Source of the DNA: Vicingus serpentipes
GTDB lineage: Bacteria; Bacteroidota; Bacteroidia; Flavobacteriales_E; Vicingaceae
DNA length: 64,000 nucleotides
Direction: 5' to 3'
NCBI RefSeq assembly: GCF_007993035.1
Contig: NZ_VOOS01000003.1
Span: forward strand, 337,501 to 401,500
The notes under the pieces were generated by a model that made no database searches, was not told the DNA's origin, and saw only the letters and a list, made by a program, of their open reading frames with translations. The stretch's first letter is position 1; every line of letters starts with the position of its first letter. Shown piece by piece: positions 35,899 to 45,114 of this stretch. The position numbers were made by a program, and so were the translations under genes.

Positions 35899-37908
35899 CT
35901 ATTTTTTAATCATTTTTCCTATTTCCATCATTTCATCTCTTAATCGGGCCGCCTCCATAAAGTCTTCTTCTTTAGCCGCTTTTTTCATTCTGCTTTGTGT
36001 TTCTTCTAATAGCTTTTGTAATTGATCTTTATTCATGTATTGAACAACTGGATCGGCAGCTAGACTAAGTTTGTCATCATAATTAATAATATCATAAGCA
36101 TCATCAATAACTTTTGATTGTCCTAAAATTTCAGCTTTAGATTTGTTTAAAGCCATTGGAACTAAATTATTATCGTTATTGTATTTAACTTGCTTTTCCC
36201 TTCTACGGTCTGTCTCATCAATTGTTTTTTGCATCGATTTAGTAACCTTATCTGCATACATTATCACCATCCCATTAATATTACGTGCGGCTCTACCTGC
36301 AGTTTGTGTTAACGAACGTTCCGAACGAAGAAAACCTTCTTTGTCGGCATCTAAAATTGCAACTAAAGATACTTCAGGTAAATCTAAACCTTCTCTTAAT
36401 AGGTTAACACCAATTAATACATCAAATAAACCTAAACGTAAATCGCGTAAAATTTCTACTCGTTCAATTGTATCTACATCAGAATGAATGTAACGGCATC
36501 GTATTCCATTGTTATCGAAGTATTTATCCAATTCTTCAGCCATACGCTTAGTAAGTGTTGTTACTAAAGTACGCTCATCTTTTTCAGATCTAATGGTAAT
36601 TTCCTCCATTAAATCATCAATCTGATTTAAACTTGGTCGAATTTCTATAATTGGTTCTAATAAACCAGTAGGACGAATTACTTGCTCTACAAAAATACCT
36701 TCACTTTCGTTTAGTTCGAAATCAGCAGGAGTTGCACTAACATAAATGGTTTGGTTCATTAAGCTGTGAAACTCATCAAACTTTAATGGTCTATTATCCA
36801 TTGCTGAAGGTAATCTAAAACCATATTCCACTAAGTTTTGCTTACGAGAACGGTCTCCACCGTACATTGCTCCAACTTGAGATACAGTAACGTGACTTTC
36901 ATCAATTACCATCATAAAATCTTTAGGGAAATAATCTAACAAACAGAATGGACGAGAACCAGGTTCACGTCTATCAAAATAACGAGAATAATTTTCAATA
37001 CCTGAACAATAGCCCAATTCTCTCATCATTTCCATATCGTAAGTCACTCTATCTTCTAGTCGTTTTGCTTCTAAATGTTTTCCAATTTCTTTATAATATT
37101 CTACTTGCTTTCCTAAATCCAATTGTATTTCATGGATAGCACTCTGCATGCTTTCCTTTGTTGTGTTAAAAATATTTGCGGGGTATATGTTGAGGTAAGT
37201 AAACTCTTCTAAAGTATTGCCTGTAATAGGGTCGAATGATTCTATTTCTTCAATTTCATCACCAAAAAAGTAAATTCGATAAGCAATTTCTGCATAAGCA
37301 GGATAAACATCAACAGTATCGCCTTTTACTCTAAAATTACCTCGTTGAAAATCATTTTCAGTTCTAGAGTAAAGACTCTGAACTAGTTGAAGTAAAAATT
37401 TATTCCGACTAATAACCTCACCACATTTTATTTTTATAATATTCTTTTGAAAATCGGCCGGATTACCAATACCATAAATACATGAAACAGAAGCAATAAC
37501 TATTACATCTTGTCTTCCAGAAAGTAGTGAGGTTGTTGTACTTAATCTCAATTTTTCTATCTCATCGTTAATCGACATGTCTTTCTCGATGTATGTATCA
37601 GTAACCGGTAAGTATGCTTCAGGTTGGTAATAATCGTAATAAGAAACAAAATACTCAACTGCATTATTTGGGAAAAATTGCTTGAATTCTCCATACAATT
37701 GAGCAGCTAAAGTTTTGTTGTGGCTTAAAATTAAAGTAGGCTTCTGAACTTGCTCAATCACATTGGCTACGGTAAAAGTTTTTCCAGAACCCGTTACTCC
37801 AAGAAGTGTTTGAGCTTTGGTACCATTATTTATCCCTTCAACTAATTGTTTTATTGCTTCTGGCTGATCGCCAGTAGGTTTAAAGTCAGATACTATTTCG
37901 AATGCCAT
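35899..37908 (-). CDS. uvrB: UvrABC system protein B
   Basis: Damage-verifying helicase of nucleotide excision repair; it is loaded by UvrA and recruits UvrC. The 669-residue protein has Walker A GVTGSGKTFT near residue 40, the damage-probing beta-hairpin (FVSYYDYYQPEAYLP), Walker B DESHVT, helicase motifs VSATP and QTAGRAARN, and a C-terminal UVR domain (about 630-665, EDFMEAARLRDEMMEIG) for UvrC. All parts are complete. The ATG at 37908 lies 9 bases after the stop of the helical-repeat gene, so the two are likely on one transcript. Confidence 0.97.
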   Translation of the reverse strand: MAFEIVSDFKPTGDQPEAIKQLVEGINNGTKAQTLLGVTGSGKTFTVANVIEQVQKPTLILSHNKTLAAQLYGEFKQFFPNNAVEYFVSYYDYYQPEAYLPVTDTYIEKDMSINDEIEKLRLSTTTSLLSGRQDVIVIASVSCIYGIGNPADFQKNIIKIKCGEVISRNKFLLQLVQSLYSRTENDFQRGNFRVKGDTVDVYPAYAEIAYRIYFFGDEIEEIESFDPITGNTLEEFTYLNIYPANIFNTTKESMQSAIHEIQLDLGKQVEYYKEIGKHLEAKRLEDRVTYDMEMMRELGYCSGIENYSRYFDRREPGSRPFCLLDYFPKDFMMVIDESHVTVSQVGAMYGGDRSRKQNLVEYGFRLPSAMDNRPLKFDEFHSLMNQTIYVSATPADFELNESEGIFVEQVIRPTGLLEPIIEIRPSLNQIDDLMEEITIRSEKDERTLVTTLTKRMAEELDKYFDNNGIRCRYIHSDVDTIERVEILRDLRLGLFDVLIGVNLLREGLDLPEVSLVAILDADKEGFLRSERSLTQTAGRAARNINGMVIMYADKVTKSMQKTIDETDRRREKQVKYNNDNNLVPMALNKSKAEILGQSKVIDDAYDIINYDDKLSLAADPVVQYMNKDQLQKLLEETQSRMKKAAKEEDFMEAARLRDEMMEIGKMIKK

Positions 37909-37917
37909 ACTGTAAAA

Positions 37918-39363
37918 TTACAGAATTGCTGCTTGAACACGTTCAATAAGTTTTAGGTTATTTTCCATCAATTTATTTTCACTTAGTTCTTTTATAATTA
38001 AGGAAAGTTTGTCAGAATATTGTTTGCTTTTTTTAAGTTTTAACTGAGCTATATAGTATAAAGCTCTTATTATTAAGTCGTTCTCTTTTACTGAAACTTC
38101 ACCTTTAGTAACTTTTTTGTATCGATTAAAAGTATCCACTGTATCTTCATATTTTTCATCTTGAAAATAGGCCATAATAAGTACTACAAATATTCCATCA
38201 TATAGCTTGTTGAATTGTTTTTGTTGGTATTCATGTAATATTTTTTCAATTAAGTTTGAAGCTTTATTGGCTTTTTTATTTAAGATAAGATAGAGTGCAT
38301 GTACGTTACATATGTTTATGTATTTTAGGTGACCTTCAGTTTTCCAATCTGTATTTTTAATTAATTGATTAGTAAAATCAGACACATCTGAAATTTCTAG
38401 TTTTAATTTTTTTGGAATAGTATTAAAATAATAATTTGTAATATAATAAGAGCCTTTTATACTTATCGCCATTGTTAATCCAATGTCTAACTTACTGTCT
38501 GTAGGAAAATAATTTTGCCATTTTTTTATGATTAAAGAACAAGCTTTATTCATTTCTTTTTCATCAAGAGTTAATCGAGTATGTTTTACCAACATATAAT
38601 CTAAACTCATTAATTTTTCTGTGTATTGAGCTATAATTAAATAGCCATATTTTTCAGTTTCTTTAATGGTATGATTAATTAGTTCAAGAGTATTTTTGTT
38701 ATAGAAATCAGAATGATTGCAAGTACTCAAAACATTTAAATAAGATTGTTTCGCTAATATTTCAACTGATTTTGATGTTGAATTAAACAAACTTGTAAAT
38801 TGTTTCAATTCGCTTGAGGTAACTCCTTTTTTTGATGAGGTATTTTCTTTTATAATTTTATTTTGGAGATAAAGTAAATGTTCAATTTCATTTAAATATT
38901 TTAGATAATCATTTTTTAGGATTGAATTTGCAAACGATTTTTCTATACCTACTTGTTGTTTAATAATTCGAGTTAATTGAATGAGTAATTGATAATTCTC
39001 GAATTTATCAGCCACCTCTTTTACATATTTAATTTTATCATTTAGTGTCTTTTTGTTATTTTTAAAAATAAGCCATTCAATTTCTTGAATATTATGCCAT
39101 AAAAAAGAGGGGAAGTTTTGACTAATAAAAGAAAAAAGTTTTAATGTATGATGTGCTAATTGATTTAGCTTTTTGATTGATTCTTTACTATTGTTGTTAT
39201 AAATTTTATCAGAATAAAATTGGATGTTTTCATAAGGGTTGGTTTGTATAGTTTTTATAAGTGTAGCAGATAGTTCATGATTGTTTTGAATTAAAAAATC
39301 ATGAAATAAGCCTAGTAATTCTGTCTGGCAGCTATTACATACTTTTTGAATGAGTAGTTCCAT
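37918..39363 (-). CDS. Helical-repeat protein upstream of uvrB, unknown
   Basis: A 481-residue, Lys/Asn/Leu-rich, all-helical soluble protein with no signal peptide, membrane helix or catalytic motif. Near the start is a Cys pair (CNSC, residues 9-12). Its architecture, an N-terminal helical module of about 100 residues followed by degenerate TPR-like hairpins such as DGIFVVLIMAYFQDEKYEDTVDTF, mirrors the protein at 29581-31122. It ends 9 bases before uvrB and shares its strand, so co-expression with excision repair is likely, though a shared function is only a guess. ATG at 39363. Confidence 0.75.
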   Translation of the reverse strand: MELLIQKVCNSCQTELLGLFHDFLIQNNHELSATLIKTIQTNPYENIQFYSDKIYNNNSKESIKKLNQLAHHTLKLFSFISQNFPSFLWHNIQEIEWLIFKNNKKTLNDKIKYVKEVADKFENYQLLIQLTRIIKQQVGIEKSFANSILKNDYLKYLNEIEHLLYLQNKIIKENTSSKKGVTSSELKQFTSLFNSTSKSVEILAKQSYLNVLSTCNHSDFYNKNTLELINHTIKETEKYGYLIIAQYTEKLMSLDYMLVKHTRLTLDEKEMNKACSLIIKKWQNYFPTDSKLDIGLTMAISIKGSYYITNYYFNTIPKKLKLEISDVSDFTNQLIKNTDWKTEGHLKYINICNVHALYLILNKKANKASNLIEKILHEYQQKQFNKLYDGIFVVLIMAYFQDEKYEDTVDTFNRYKKVTKGEVSVKENDLIIRALYYIAQLKLKKSKQYSDKLSLIIKELSENKLMENNLKLIERVQAAIL

Positions 39364-39450
39364 TTTTTCATCTGATTTTTATAAAAATACGAGGATTTTT
39401 TTAAAGTTAATGTTAAATTACTTTTATAAGTGTTAAAAAATTAAATAGCT

Positions 39451-40848
39451 ATGGAAAGAAAAATAATAAGAAATACGCAAGAAATTTTAGTTATAATATT
39501 ATTGTTTGGCTTAATGTTTATTGCCTCAGAAATGTTTGCTCAGCATCAAGTTGGACATACACAAATAACTTTTCAAGATGCAAGCAGAGGAAACAGAGCA
39601 ATACAAACGGAAATATATTATCCAGCATCTACATCTGGCGATGATGTTTCTATAGTTGCTGGTCAATATCCAGTAATTGTATTTGGGCATGGTTTTGTGA
39701 TGGCATGGAGTGCTTATGAAAACCTATGGCAATCTTATGTTCCAAGAGGTTACATTATGATGTTTCCTAGAACAGAAGGAAGTTTAACAGGAACAGATCA
39801 CCAACAATTTGGATGGGATTTACAATTTTTAGTTACAGAAATGCAAAATGAAGGAGCAACTCCTGGATCAATATTTTTTAATGGGGTAGCTCCAGAAACT
39901 GCTTTAATGGGACATTCTATGGGTGGTGGAGCTTCTTTTCTGGCAGCAGATTCGTTAGTAGCAAATGGAAATATCAATCTTAAAACATTGGTGGGGTATG
40001 CTCCCGCCGAATCATCAACTAATGGAGTTTCCTCAATAAATTCAGCACTTAATATAACTGTTCCATCTGTTGTTTTCTCAGGAAGTAACGATGGAGTTAC
40101 ACCAGCAGCAGATCACCACACACCAATGTATGATAACTTGGCCAGCAATTGTAAAACATTTATAAATGTATTGGGTGGTGGACATTGTTATTTTGCAAAC
40201 ACCAATACGAATTGCGATTTTGGAGAAAGTACATCATCTACAGGAATTTCAATTACTAGAGAAGAACAACAAGATATTGCTCAAGATTTAACAAACCTTT
40301 GGTTGGATTATATGCTAAAAGGAGACTGTGATGCTTTCGATTACTTCCAAGATTCATTAGCTAATTCTACTCGAATTTCTCATTTACAAGAATGTGCGGT
40401 AAACCCAACACCTATAATTGCTGATAATTCTGGAGATTTAACTTCTTCTACAACAGGTGTGAGTTATCAATGGTATCTGGATGGAAACCCGATACCAGCA
40501 AGTAATAGTCAAACAATTACGGCAACTCAAGACGGTGATTATACTGTTGAGGTAACTTATGCTAATAGTTGTCCTGAAACTTCAGCACCTTATACAGTTA
40601 CAACAACTAGTCTAGCAGAATATGCTTTAAAAGATTTTACAATTTATCCAAATCCGACAAAAGGCTTAATCACTATTAAAGGCGTTGGTTTAAAAAATGT
40701 TGAAGTACAGTTATATAATTTAGTAGGAAAGTTAATAACTAACTTTTCAGTAGATAATAATGAAACAATAAACTTAAGTAATTTACCAGAAGGTGTTTAT
40801 TTATTGAAAGTAAACGGAACTACCAATCGAATTATTTTATCAAAATAA
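39451..40848 (+). CDS. Secreted polyesterase/cutinase-like alpha/beta hydrolase with T9SS domain
   Basis: A 465-residue exported hydrolase: signal segment to about residue 31 (...MFAQ), catalytic domain (about 32-310), an Ig-like domain (about 318-385, VSYQWYLDGNPI) and a T9SS sorting domain (about 395-465, IYPNPTKGL). The triad is Ser156 in GHSMGGGA, Asp214 in SGSNDGVTP and His245 in GGGHCYFAN. The elbow and the spacing of ND...P..YD...K.F...GG.H..AN resemble cutinase/PETase-type polyester hydrolases; the region before the elbow is less similar, so lipase, acetylesterase or chlorophyllase-like activity is also possible. It probably acts outside the cell. ATG at 39451. Confidence 0.82.
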   Translation: MERKIIRNTQEILVIILLFGLMFIASEMFAQHQVGHTQITFQDASRGNRAIQTEIYYPASTSGDDVSIVAGQYPVIVFGHGFVMAWSAYENLWQSYVPRGYIMMFPRTEGSLTGTDHQQFGWDLQFLVTEMQNEGATPGSIFFNGVAPETALMGHSMGGGASFLAADSLVANGNINLKTLVGYAPAESSTNGVSSINSALNITVPSVVFSGSNDGVTPAADHHTPMYDNLASNCKTFINVLGGGHCYFANTNTNCDFGESTSSTGISITREEQQDIAQDLTNLWLDYMLKGDCDAFDYFQDSLANSTRISHLQECAVNPTPIIADNSGDLTSSTTGVSYQWYLDGNPIPASNSQTITATQDGDYTVEVTYANSCPETSAPYTVTTTSLAEYALKDFTIYPNPTKGLITIKGVGLKNVEVQLYNLVGKLITNFSVDNNETINLSNLPEGVYLLKVNGTTNRIILSK

Positions 40849-40887
40849 GAGTGAAATAATCTACCTATCTAAAAGGTTTTTCACAAT

Positions 40888-40920
40888 AAAAAGTCCTCCC
40901 AATTTGGGAGGACTTTTTTT
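40888..40920. terminator. Bidirectional terminator between convergent genes
   Basis: AAGTCCTCCC (40891-40900) pairs with GGGAGGACTT (40906-40915) around AATTT, with flanking A-run and T-run. It can end both the hydrolase transcript and the DUF5723-OmpA transcript, whose stop codon touches the stem. Confidence 0.9.
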
Positions 40921-43498
40921 AATTTTGAATAACTGTCATTTCAACTCTTCTGTTTTTTTGTCTACCTTCTTTAGTTTTATTGTCAGCAATTGGTTTTGTT
41001 TCTCCAAACCATTTCACCTCAAATCTTGAGGAATCGACTCCAGATTTAGTTAAAAATTCTGCTACAGCTTGAGCTCTACCTTTAGATAGTCTTAAATTAG
41101 AACTTGCTGCTCCTTGACTATCTGTATGTCCAGCGATGCTAAGTGCCCAATCTGGTTTTTTCTTTAATAATAAAGCTAAATCAATTAATGAAGGAAGTGA
41201 AGTTTCTTTAATTTTTGTTTTACCTGTTTCAAATTCTAAATTAGCGAAAGCAGTATTTAAGATTTCTTCTTCTTCTTTTGTTAATTCAAGAGCAGCTCCT
41301 TTTTTAATAAAAGTATAAGCGTAGTGAGTGCTATCTTTTTTGAACGCTCTAATCTGTGAAATACTATCACTATTTTGTAAAGCAATATCTATATATGGAG
41401 GGTATTCTCCATCAGAAACTTCTAGTTCAAATAAATAACTTTTATCTGGAGATAAATTGTTGAAAATAAATTTTTCCTTACCAATCAATAAAGTATCAGA
41501 TGCTAATATTTGATTCATACTATCAACTGAATGGAGTAGTTTTAACGGGCATCCTTTGTTGGAAGTAGGTCCCGGAAGTTGAGGACATCCATCTTCTTTA
41601 TCCATTAATCCATCACCATCTGTATCTGGGCAACCATTAAATGTTGGGATTCCAGGAGTATCCGGACAATCATCTTCTTTATCCATAATATCGTCACCAT
41701 CTCTATCTGGGCAACCATTAAATTTAACCAAACCAGAATCTGTTACACAACTATCTAGTTTGTCCATAATTCCATCATTATCTGTATCAGGACAGCCATT
41801 AAATTCTACAATACCAGAATCTAGCGGGCAATCATCTTCAGCATCTTGAATACCATCATTATCTGTATCAGGACATCCTTTAAAAGCCCACACTCCAGGT
41901 ACATCTATACAGACATCAAGCTTATCAGAAACTTTGTCTTTATCTCTATCTTTAGGTCTTCCATAAGGAATAGGTAATTTTAAAGCAACATAAAAATCAC
42001 CACCTCTTATTTTTGTATCTTTTCCAGGGGCAAAAAATGGTTTAATATCTCCTGTTCCAACAACAACAGGACCTGCTCTTAAACCAACACCATACCTAAA
42101 ACCTGCAACAGTATTATAAGATAAAGGAAGAGAAACTCCCCACCATCTTTTCTCCCATCTTGGGGTAATAGCAAAATTATTTGGATAGTGCACTGCATTT
42201 CTGTCTTTAAGAAATAATAAGTTTAAACGCATATAATAGTTTGCGTATATATTTTTCCCAATATGATAATCAACATCAATATTTGCATGGGTTGGTAAAT
42301 TCATAAAGTATTTTCCGTCATCATTTCTAAAAACAATATCTCCACTATCAGCTAGATTTAATAAAGTTGAGTCAAGAGTCCTAAAACCTTCTACGCCATC
42401 AAAAGTTTGTAAATCAAAGTTGCTGGTATTAAAAGAAAAGTTTCTACTTAAGGAACCCTTTTTATAGGTCATACCACCAATGTCATTAATTGCGGCACCA
42501 ACTCTTACTTTGTATTTATTTTGGTCTCTTCGCCATAAATCGGTTTTATTATCCATGTCGTATTTAAAGTCTCTGTAATTTGGTCTCCATTCGTATACAA
42601 TTCCAACATCTAAACCTAGCCCAAAATTTGAAGCACTTTTAAGAAATTCTCCTGCACTGAACTCTTCTCCGCTATTATCTTCAGGTTCAATATAGCCACC
42701 AAGGTTATCAGAATATCCATAGTCAAAATCACCTTGTATAAAGTTTGCTGTTGAATCGTTTTGAATGTTATAGTCAACATTATCAGAATAGAAATAAAAT
42801 GAGCCAATTCCTTGCAAGAATTTTAATTTACCTCCAATTTTCCAAAAATGTTCGTTATCATCTTTTAATACTTGAGCATAAGCAAAGTTGTATTCGTTCC
42901 AGGAGTTCATCGATAAATTGAGATTGGCATCTTCAAGATTTAAGTTAAAGAGTTGTTGATAATCAAACTCTCTTCCAACTAACCTTATCAGCTCAGGAGA
43001 AACTTTATCTAGATTAAATAAAGTTCTATTTTTAATTTGAAACCCTATAGATATTTTTTGGTTTATTGAAATCATAATATTGAAAATATCTATTTCAGTA
43101 TTTACAAAAGCAGAACGATCTTTATTTCCATTATTGAATTCAACATATTGATCGACGCCTTTATTTTTATAAAAATCAATAGAATCAGCAGAAACTAATT
43201 GATTTAAATCTTCATTATTCATCCAAGCATCAGATTTTGGATCGTCTGCATCAAATGATTTTATCCAACCGTAAGGCATGTGTTTTGGATTAAAATAAGC
43301 GTGATTATTATATCCATAAACAGAGGCGCCGAAAATAACCATATCCATTTTCATCCTATTATCAGCAATTGAAGCAGGGTTAAGATCTAAACCCATTACT
43401 CCCGAATAGTTACTTTGACGGATGCCTAGAAATTCTTGAGCATTTGCATTTGTGATGAAAATGCATATCGAAATTATTAGAGTTATTTTTTTAAACAT
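40919..43498 (-). CDS. DUF5723-OmpA outer-membrane protein with thrombospondin type 3 repeats
   Basis: An 859-residue exported protein. Signal peptide 1-20 (...ANAQ); a large beta-barrel of the DUF5723 type (about 21-520, SGVMGLDLNPASIADNR); five Asp-rich thrombospondin type 3 calcium repeats (about 520-650, GCPDTDNDGI units); and a C-terminal OmpA peptidoglycan-binding domain (about 750-859, ELSIAGHTDSQG-like block with GRAQAVAEFL and NRRVEM). It should anchor the outer membrane to peptidoglycan; related fusions occur near gliding and T9SS machinery, but nothing here proves such a role. ATG at 43498. Confidence 0.88.
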   Translation of the reverse strand: MFKKITLIISICIFITNANAQEFLGIRQSNYSGVMGLDLNPASIADNRMKMDMVIFGASVYGYNNHAYFNPKHMPYGWIKSFDADDPKSDAWMNNEDLNQLVSADSIDFYKNKGVDQYVEFNNGNKDRSAFVNTEIDIFNIMISINQKISIGFQIKNRTLFNLDKVSPELIRLVGREFDYQQLFNLNLEDANLNLSMNSWNEYNFAYAQVLKDDNEHFWKIGGKLKFLQGIGSFYFYSDNVDYNIQNDSTANFIQGDFDYGYSDNLGGYIEPEDNSGEEFSAGEFLKSASNFGLGLDVGIVYEWRPNYRDFKYDMDNKTDLWRRDQNKYKVRVGAAINDIGGMTYKKGSLSRNFSFNTSNFDLQTFDGVEGFRTLDSTLLNLADSGDIVFRNDDGKYFMNLPTHANIDVDYHIGKNIYANYYMRLNLLFLKDRNAVHYPNNFAITPRWEKRWWGVSLPLSYNTVAGFRYGVGLRAGPVVVGTGDIKPFFAPGKDTKIRGGDFYVALKLPIPYGRPKDRDKDKVSDKLDVCIDVPGVWAFKGCPDTDNDGIQDAEDDCPLDSGIVEFNGCPDTDNDGIMDKLDSCVTDSGLVKFNGCPDRDGDDIMDKEDDCPDTPGIPTFNGCPDTDGDGLMDKEDGCPQLPGPTSNKGCPLKLLHSVDSMNQILASDTLLIGKEKFIFNNLSPDKSYLFELEVSDGEYPPYIDIALQNSDSISQIRAFKKDSTHYAYTFIKKGAALELTKEEEEILNTAFANLEFETGKTKIKETSLPSLIDLALLLKKKPDWALSIAGHTDSQGAASSNLRLSKGRAQAVAEFLTKSGVDSSRFEVKWFGETKPIADNKTKEGRQKNRRVEMTVIQN
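41545..41945 (-). repeat. Thrombospondin type 3 repeat array in OmpA-family gene
   Basis: Five in-frame units with the pattern GCPD(T/R)D(N/G)DGI.D..D.C encode calcium-binding loops between the barrel and the OmpA domain. Each unit is about 28 residues. Confidence 0.85.
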
Positions 43499-43584
43499 AA
43501 TTGTATTCTTGACCTGTTTAGACGAGATTTTAACATAAAACCATCGTTAAAACATCTATTTTGTTATAATTTTTGGCAATATAC

Positions 43585-43616
43585 TAAGTTGATGTTAGTT
43601 AACAAACATCAACTTA
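43585..43616 (-). terminator. Long hairpin downstream of trkH
   Basis: TAAGTTGATGTT (43585-43596) pairs perfectly with AACATCAACTTA (43605-43616), loop AGTTAACA. It lies 22 bases past the trkH stop. No long T-run follows directly on the minus strand, so it may stabilise the mRNA end rather than terminate. Confidence 0.45.
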
Positions 43617-43638
43617 ATTGAATTACAAGAAAGCTAAT

Positions 43639-45114
43639 TTAATTTCTTCTCCAGAAGTAGGGAGTGAACAAGATTGCAATGGTAAATAATTCTAAACGAC
43701 CCATTAACATTAAAATAGATAGTACCCATTTACTAGAATCTGGAAGATGGTAAAAGTTGCCCGAAGGACCAATACTTGCAATGCCAGGCCCAACATTACC
43801 TACGCTTGTGGCTACAGCACTAACAGCTTCCATAAAATCTACCCCTAAAAATGTTACGATAATAGAGCCTACAACAAAAGTTGAAAGGTAAAAGAAAACA
43901 AACGCTAATAAGTTATAAATAATATGAGGAGGAACACCTTGACCATTTAAATGTACTGGAATTACAGCATTTGGATGTAGTTTTCGTTTAAATTCTAAAA
44001 ATCCATTTTTCATTAATAATACGATTCGTACCAATTTCATACCCCCACTAGTTGATCCAGCACTTGCTCCTGTAAACAATAGTAAGAAAAACAAGAAAGT
44101 TACAAATGCACCCCAAGTTGTAAAATCGGCACTTGCAAAACCAGTTGTTGTAATAATACTAACTACTTGAAATAGTACATCTCTAAATGATTTTTCGAAA
44201 CCTAAATTAGCACCAACGATTCCATAAACTGTAGGAATGATAATAAATGTTAAACCAATAACTGTTCCTATATACCATTTAAATTCATCGTTTTCCCAAA
44301 ACTTTTTTAATTTAAGTTTAGCTCCAAAATACAATAATGTAAAATTGGTTCCTGCAATAAACATAAAGACTATGATAATATAGTCTACTATTGCTGAATC
44401 AAAATGAGCAACACTTGCTTGTTTAGTAGAAAAACCACCAGTTGACATTGTTGTAAGTGAATGGTTTATAGCATCATAAAAATTCATTCCACCCGGAAAC
44501 ATTAATAGAATGGTTTGAATTAGTGTTAAAGAGAAATAAATTAGCCAAAGTCTTTTTGCTGTTTCTTTAATTCTTGGATGAATTTTATCTTTTGTTGGTC
44601 CTGGTGCTTCTGATGCAAATAGCTCCATACCACCAACACCAAGTAATGGTAGTATAGCAATTGTTAAAACAATAATTCCCATACCTCCAATCCATTGTGT
44701 CATACTTCGCCAAAAAAGAACTCCTTTAGGCACAGCTTCTATATCATTTAATATTGAAGCTCCTGTGGTTGTTAGCCCAGATATTGTTTCAAAAAAAGCG
44801 TTGGAGTAGTTAGGTATTGCGTTTGATAATACATAAGGTAAAGAACCAAAAATAGTCATGGAAATCCAGCCTAAAGCAACAATTAAATAACCTTCTCTTT
44901 TTTTAATTTCATCGTTAGAATGGCTTTTAGTAGATAACTTTAATACTAAGCCACTAATTAAGGTAATAGCCGAAGATAAAATTAGCGGAATTAAATCTCC
45001 CTCATTATAGTAAATAGAAAATGGAATGGACAACGCCATTAAAGCTCCACAAATAATGACTAAGCTACCCACAAGGTGGATAATTACTTTTATGTTTATT
45101 AGACTTTTAGGCAT
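43639..45114 (-). CDS. trkH: Trk-type potassium uptake channel subunit
   Basis: A 491-residue inner-membrane protein of the TrkH/KtrB superfamily that imports K+ with TrkA. About ten membrane helices are visible, and the four half-pore P-loops are TTTGAS, STGGFST, TTTGFAS and SVGNVGPG, each with the selectivity-filter Gly. WRSMTQWIGGMGIIV is a strongly conserved TrkH block. Its ATG shares one base with the trkA stop (TAATG), so the two subunits are made together. No kinase or kdp gene is near. Confidence 0.95.
   Translation of the reverse strand: MPKSLINIKVIIHLVGSLVIICGALMALSIPFSIYYNEGDLIPLILSSAITLISGLVLKLSTKSHSNDEIKKREGYLIVALGWISMTIFGSLPYVLSNAIPNYSNAFFETISGLTTTGASILNDIEAVPKGVLFWRSMTQWIGGMGIIVLTIAILPLLGVGGMELFASEAPGPTKDKIHPRIKETAKRLWLIYFSLTLIQTILLMFPGGMNFYDAINHSLTTMSTGGFSTKQASVAHFDSAIVDYIIIVFMFIAGTNFTLLYFGAKLKLKKFWENDEFKWYIGTVIGLTFIIIPTVYGIVGANLGFEKSFRDVLFQVVSIITTTGFASADFTTWGAFVTFLFFLLLFTGASAGSTSGGMKLVRIVLLMKNGFLEFKRKLHPNAVIPVHLNGQGVPPHIIYNLLAFVFFYLSTFVVGSIIVTFLGVDFMEAVSAVATSVGNVGPGIASIGPSGNFYHLPDSSKWVLSILMLMGRLELFTIAILFTPYFWRRN

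Noticed and set aside
36143-36487. 114-codon frame opposite uvrB
   Set aside because: The composition is that of an antisense shadow of a highly conserved gene.
41136-41318. Open frame antisense to the OmpA-family gene
   Set aside because: It is a shadow of the well-supported gene on the other strand, with no start signal or family match.
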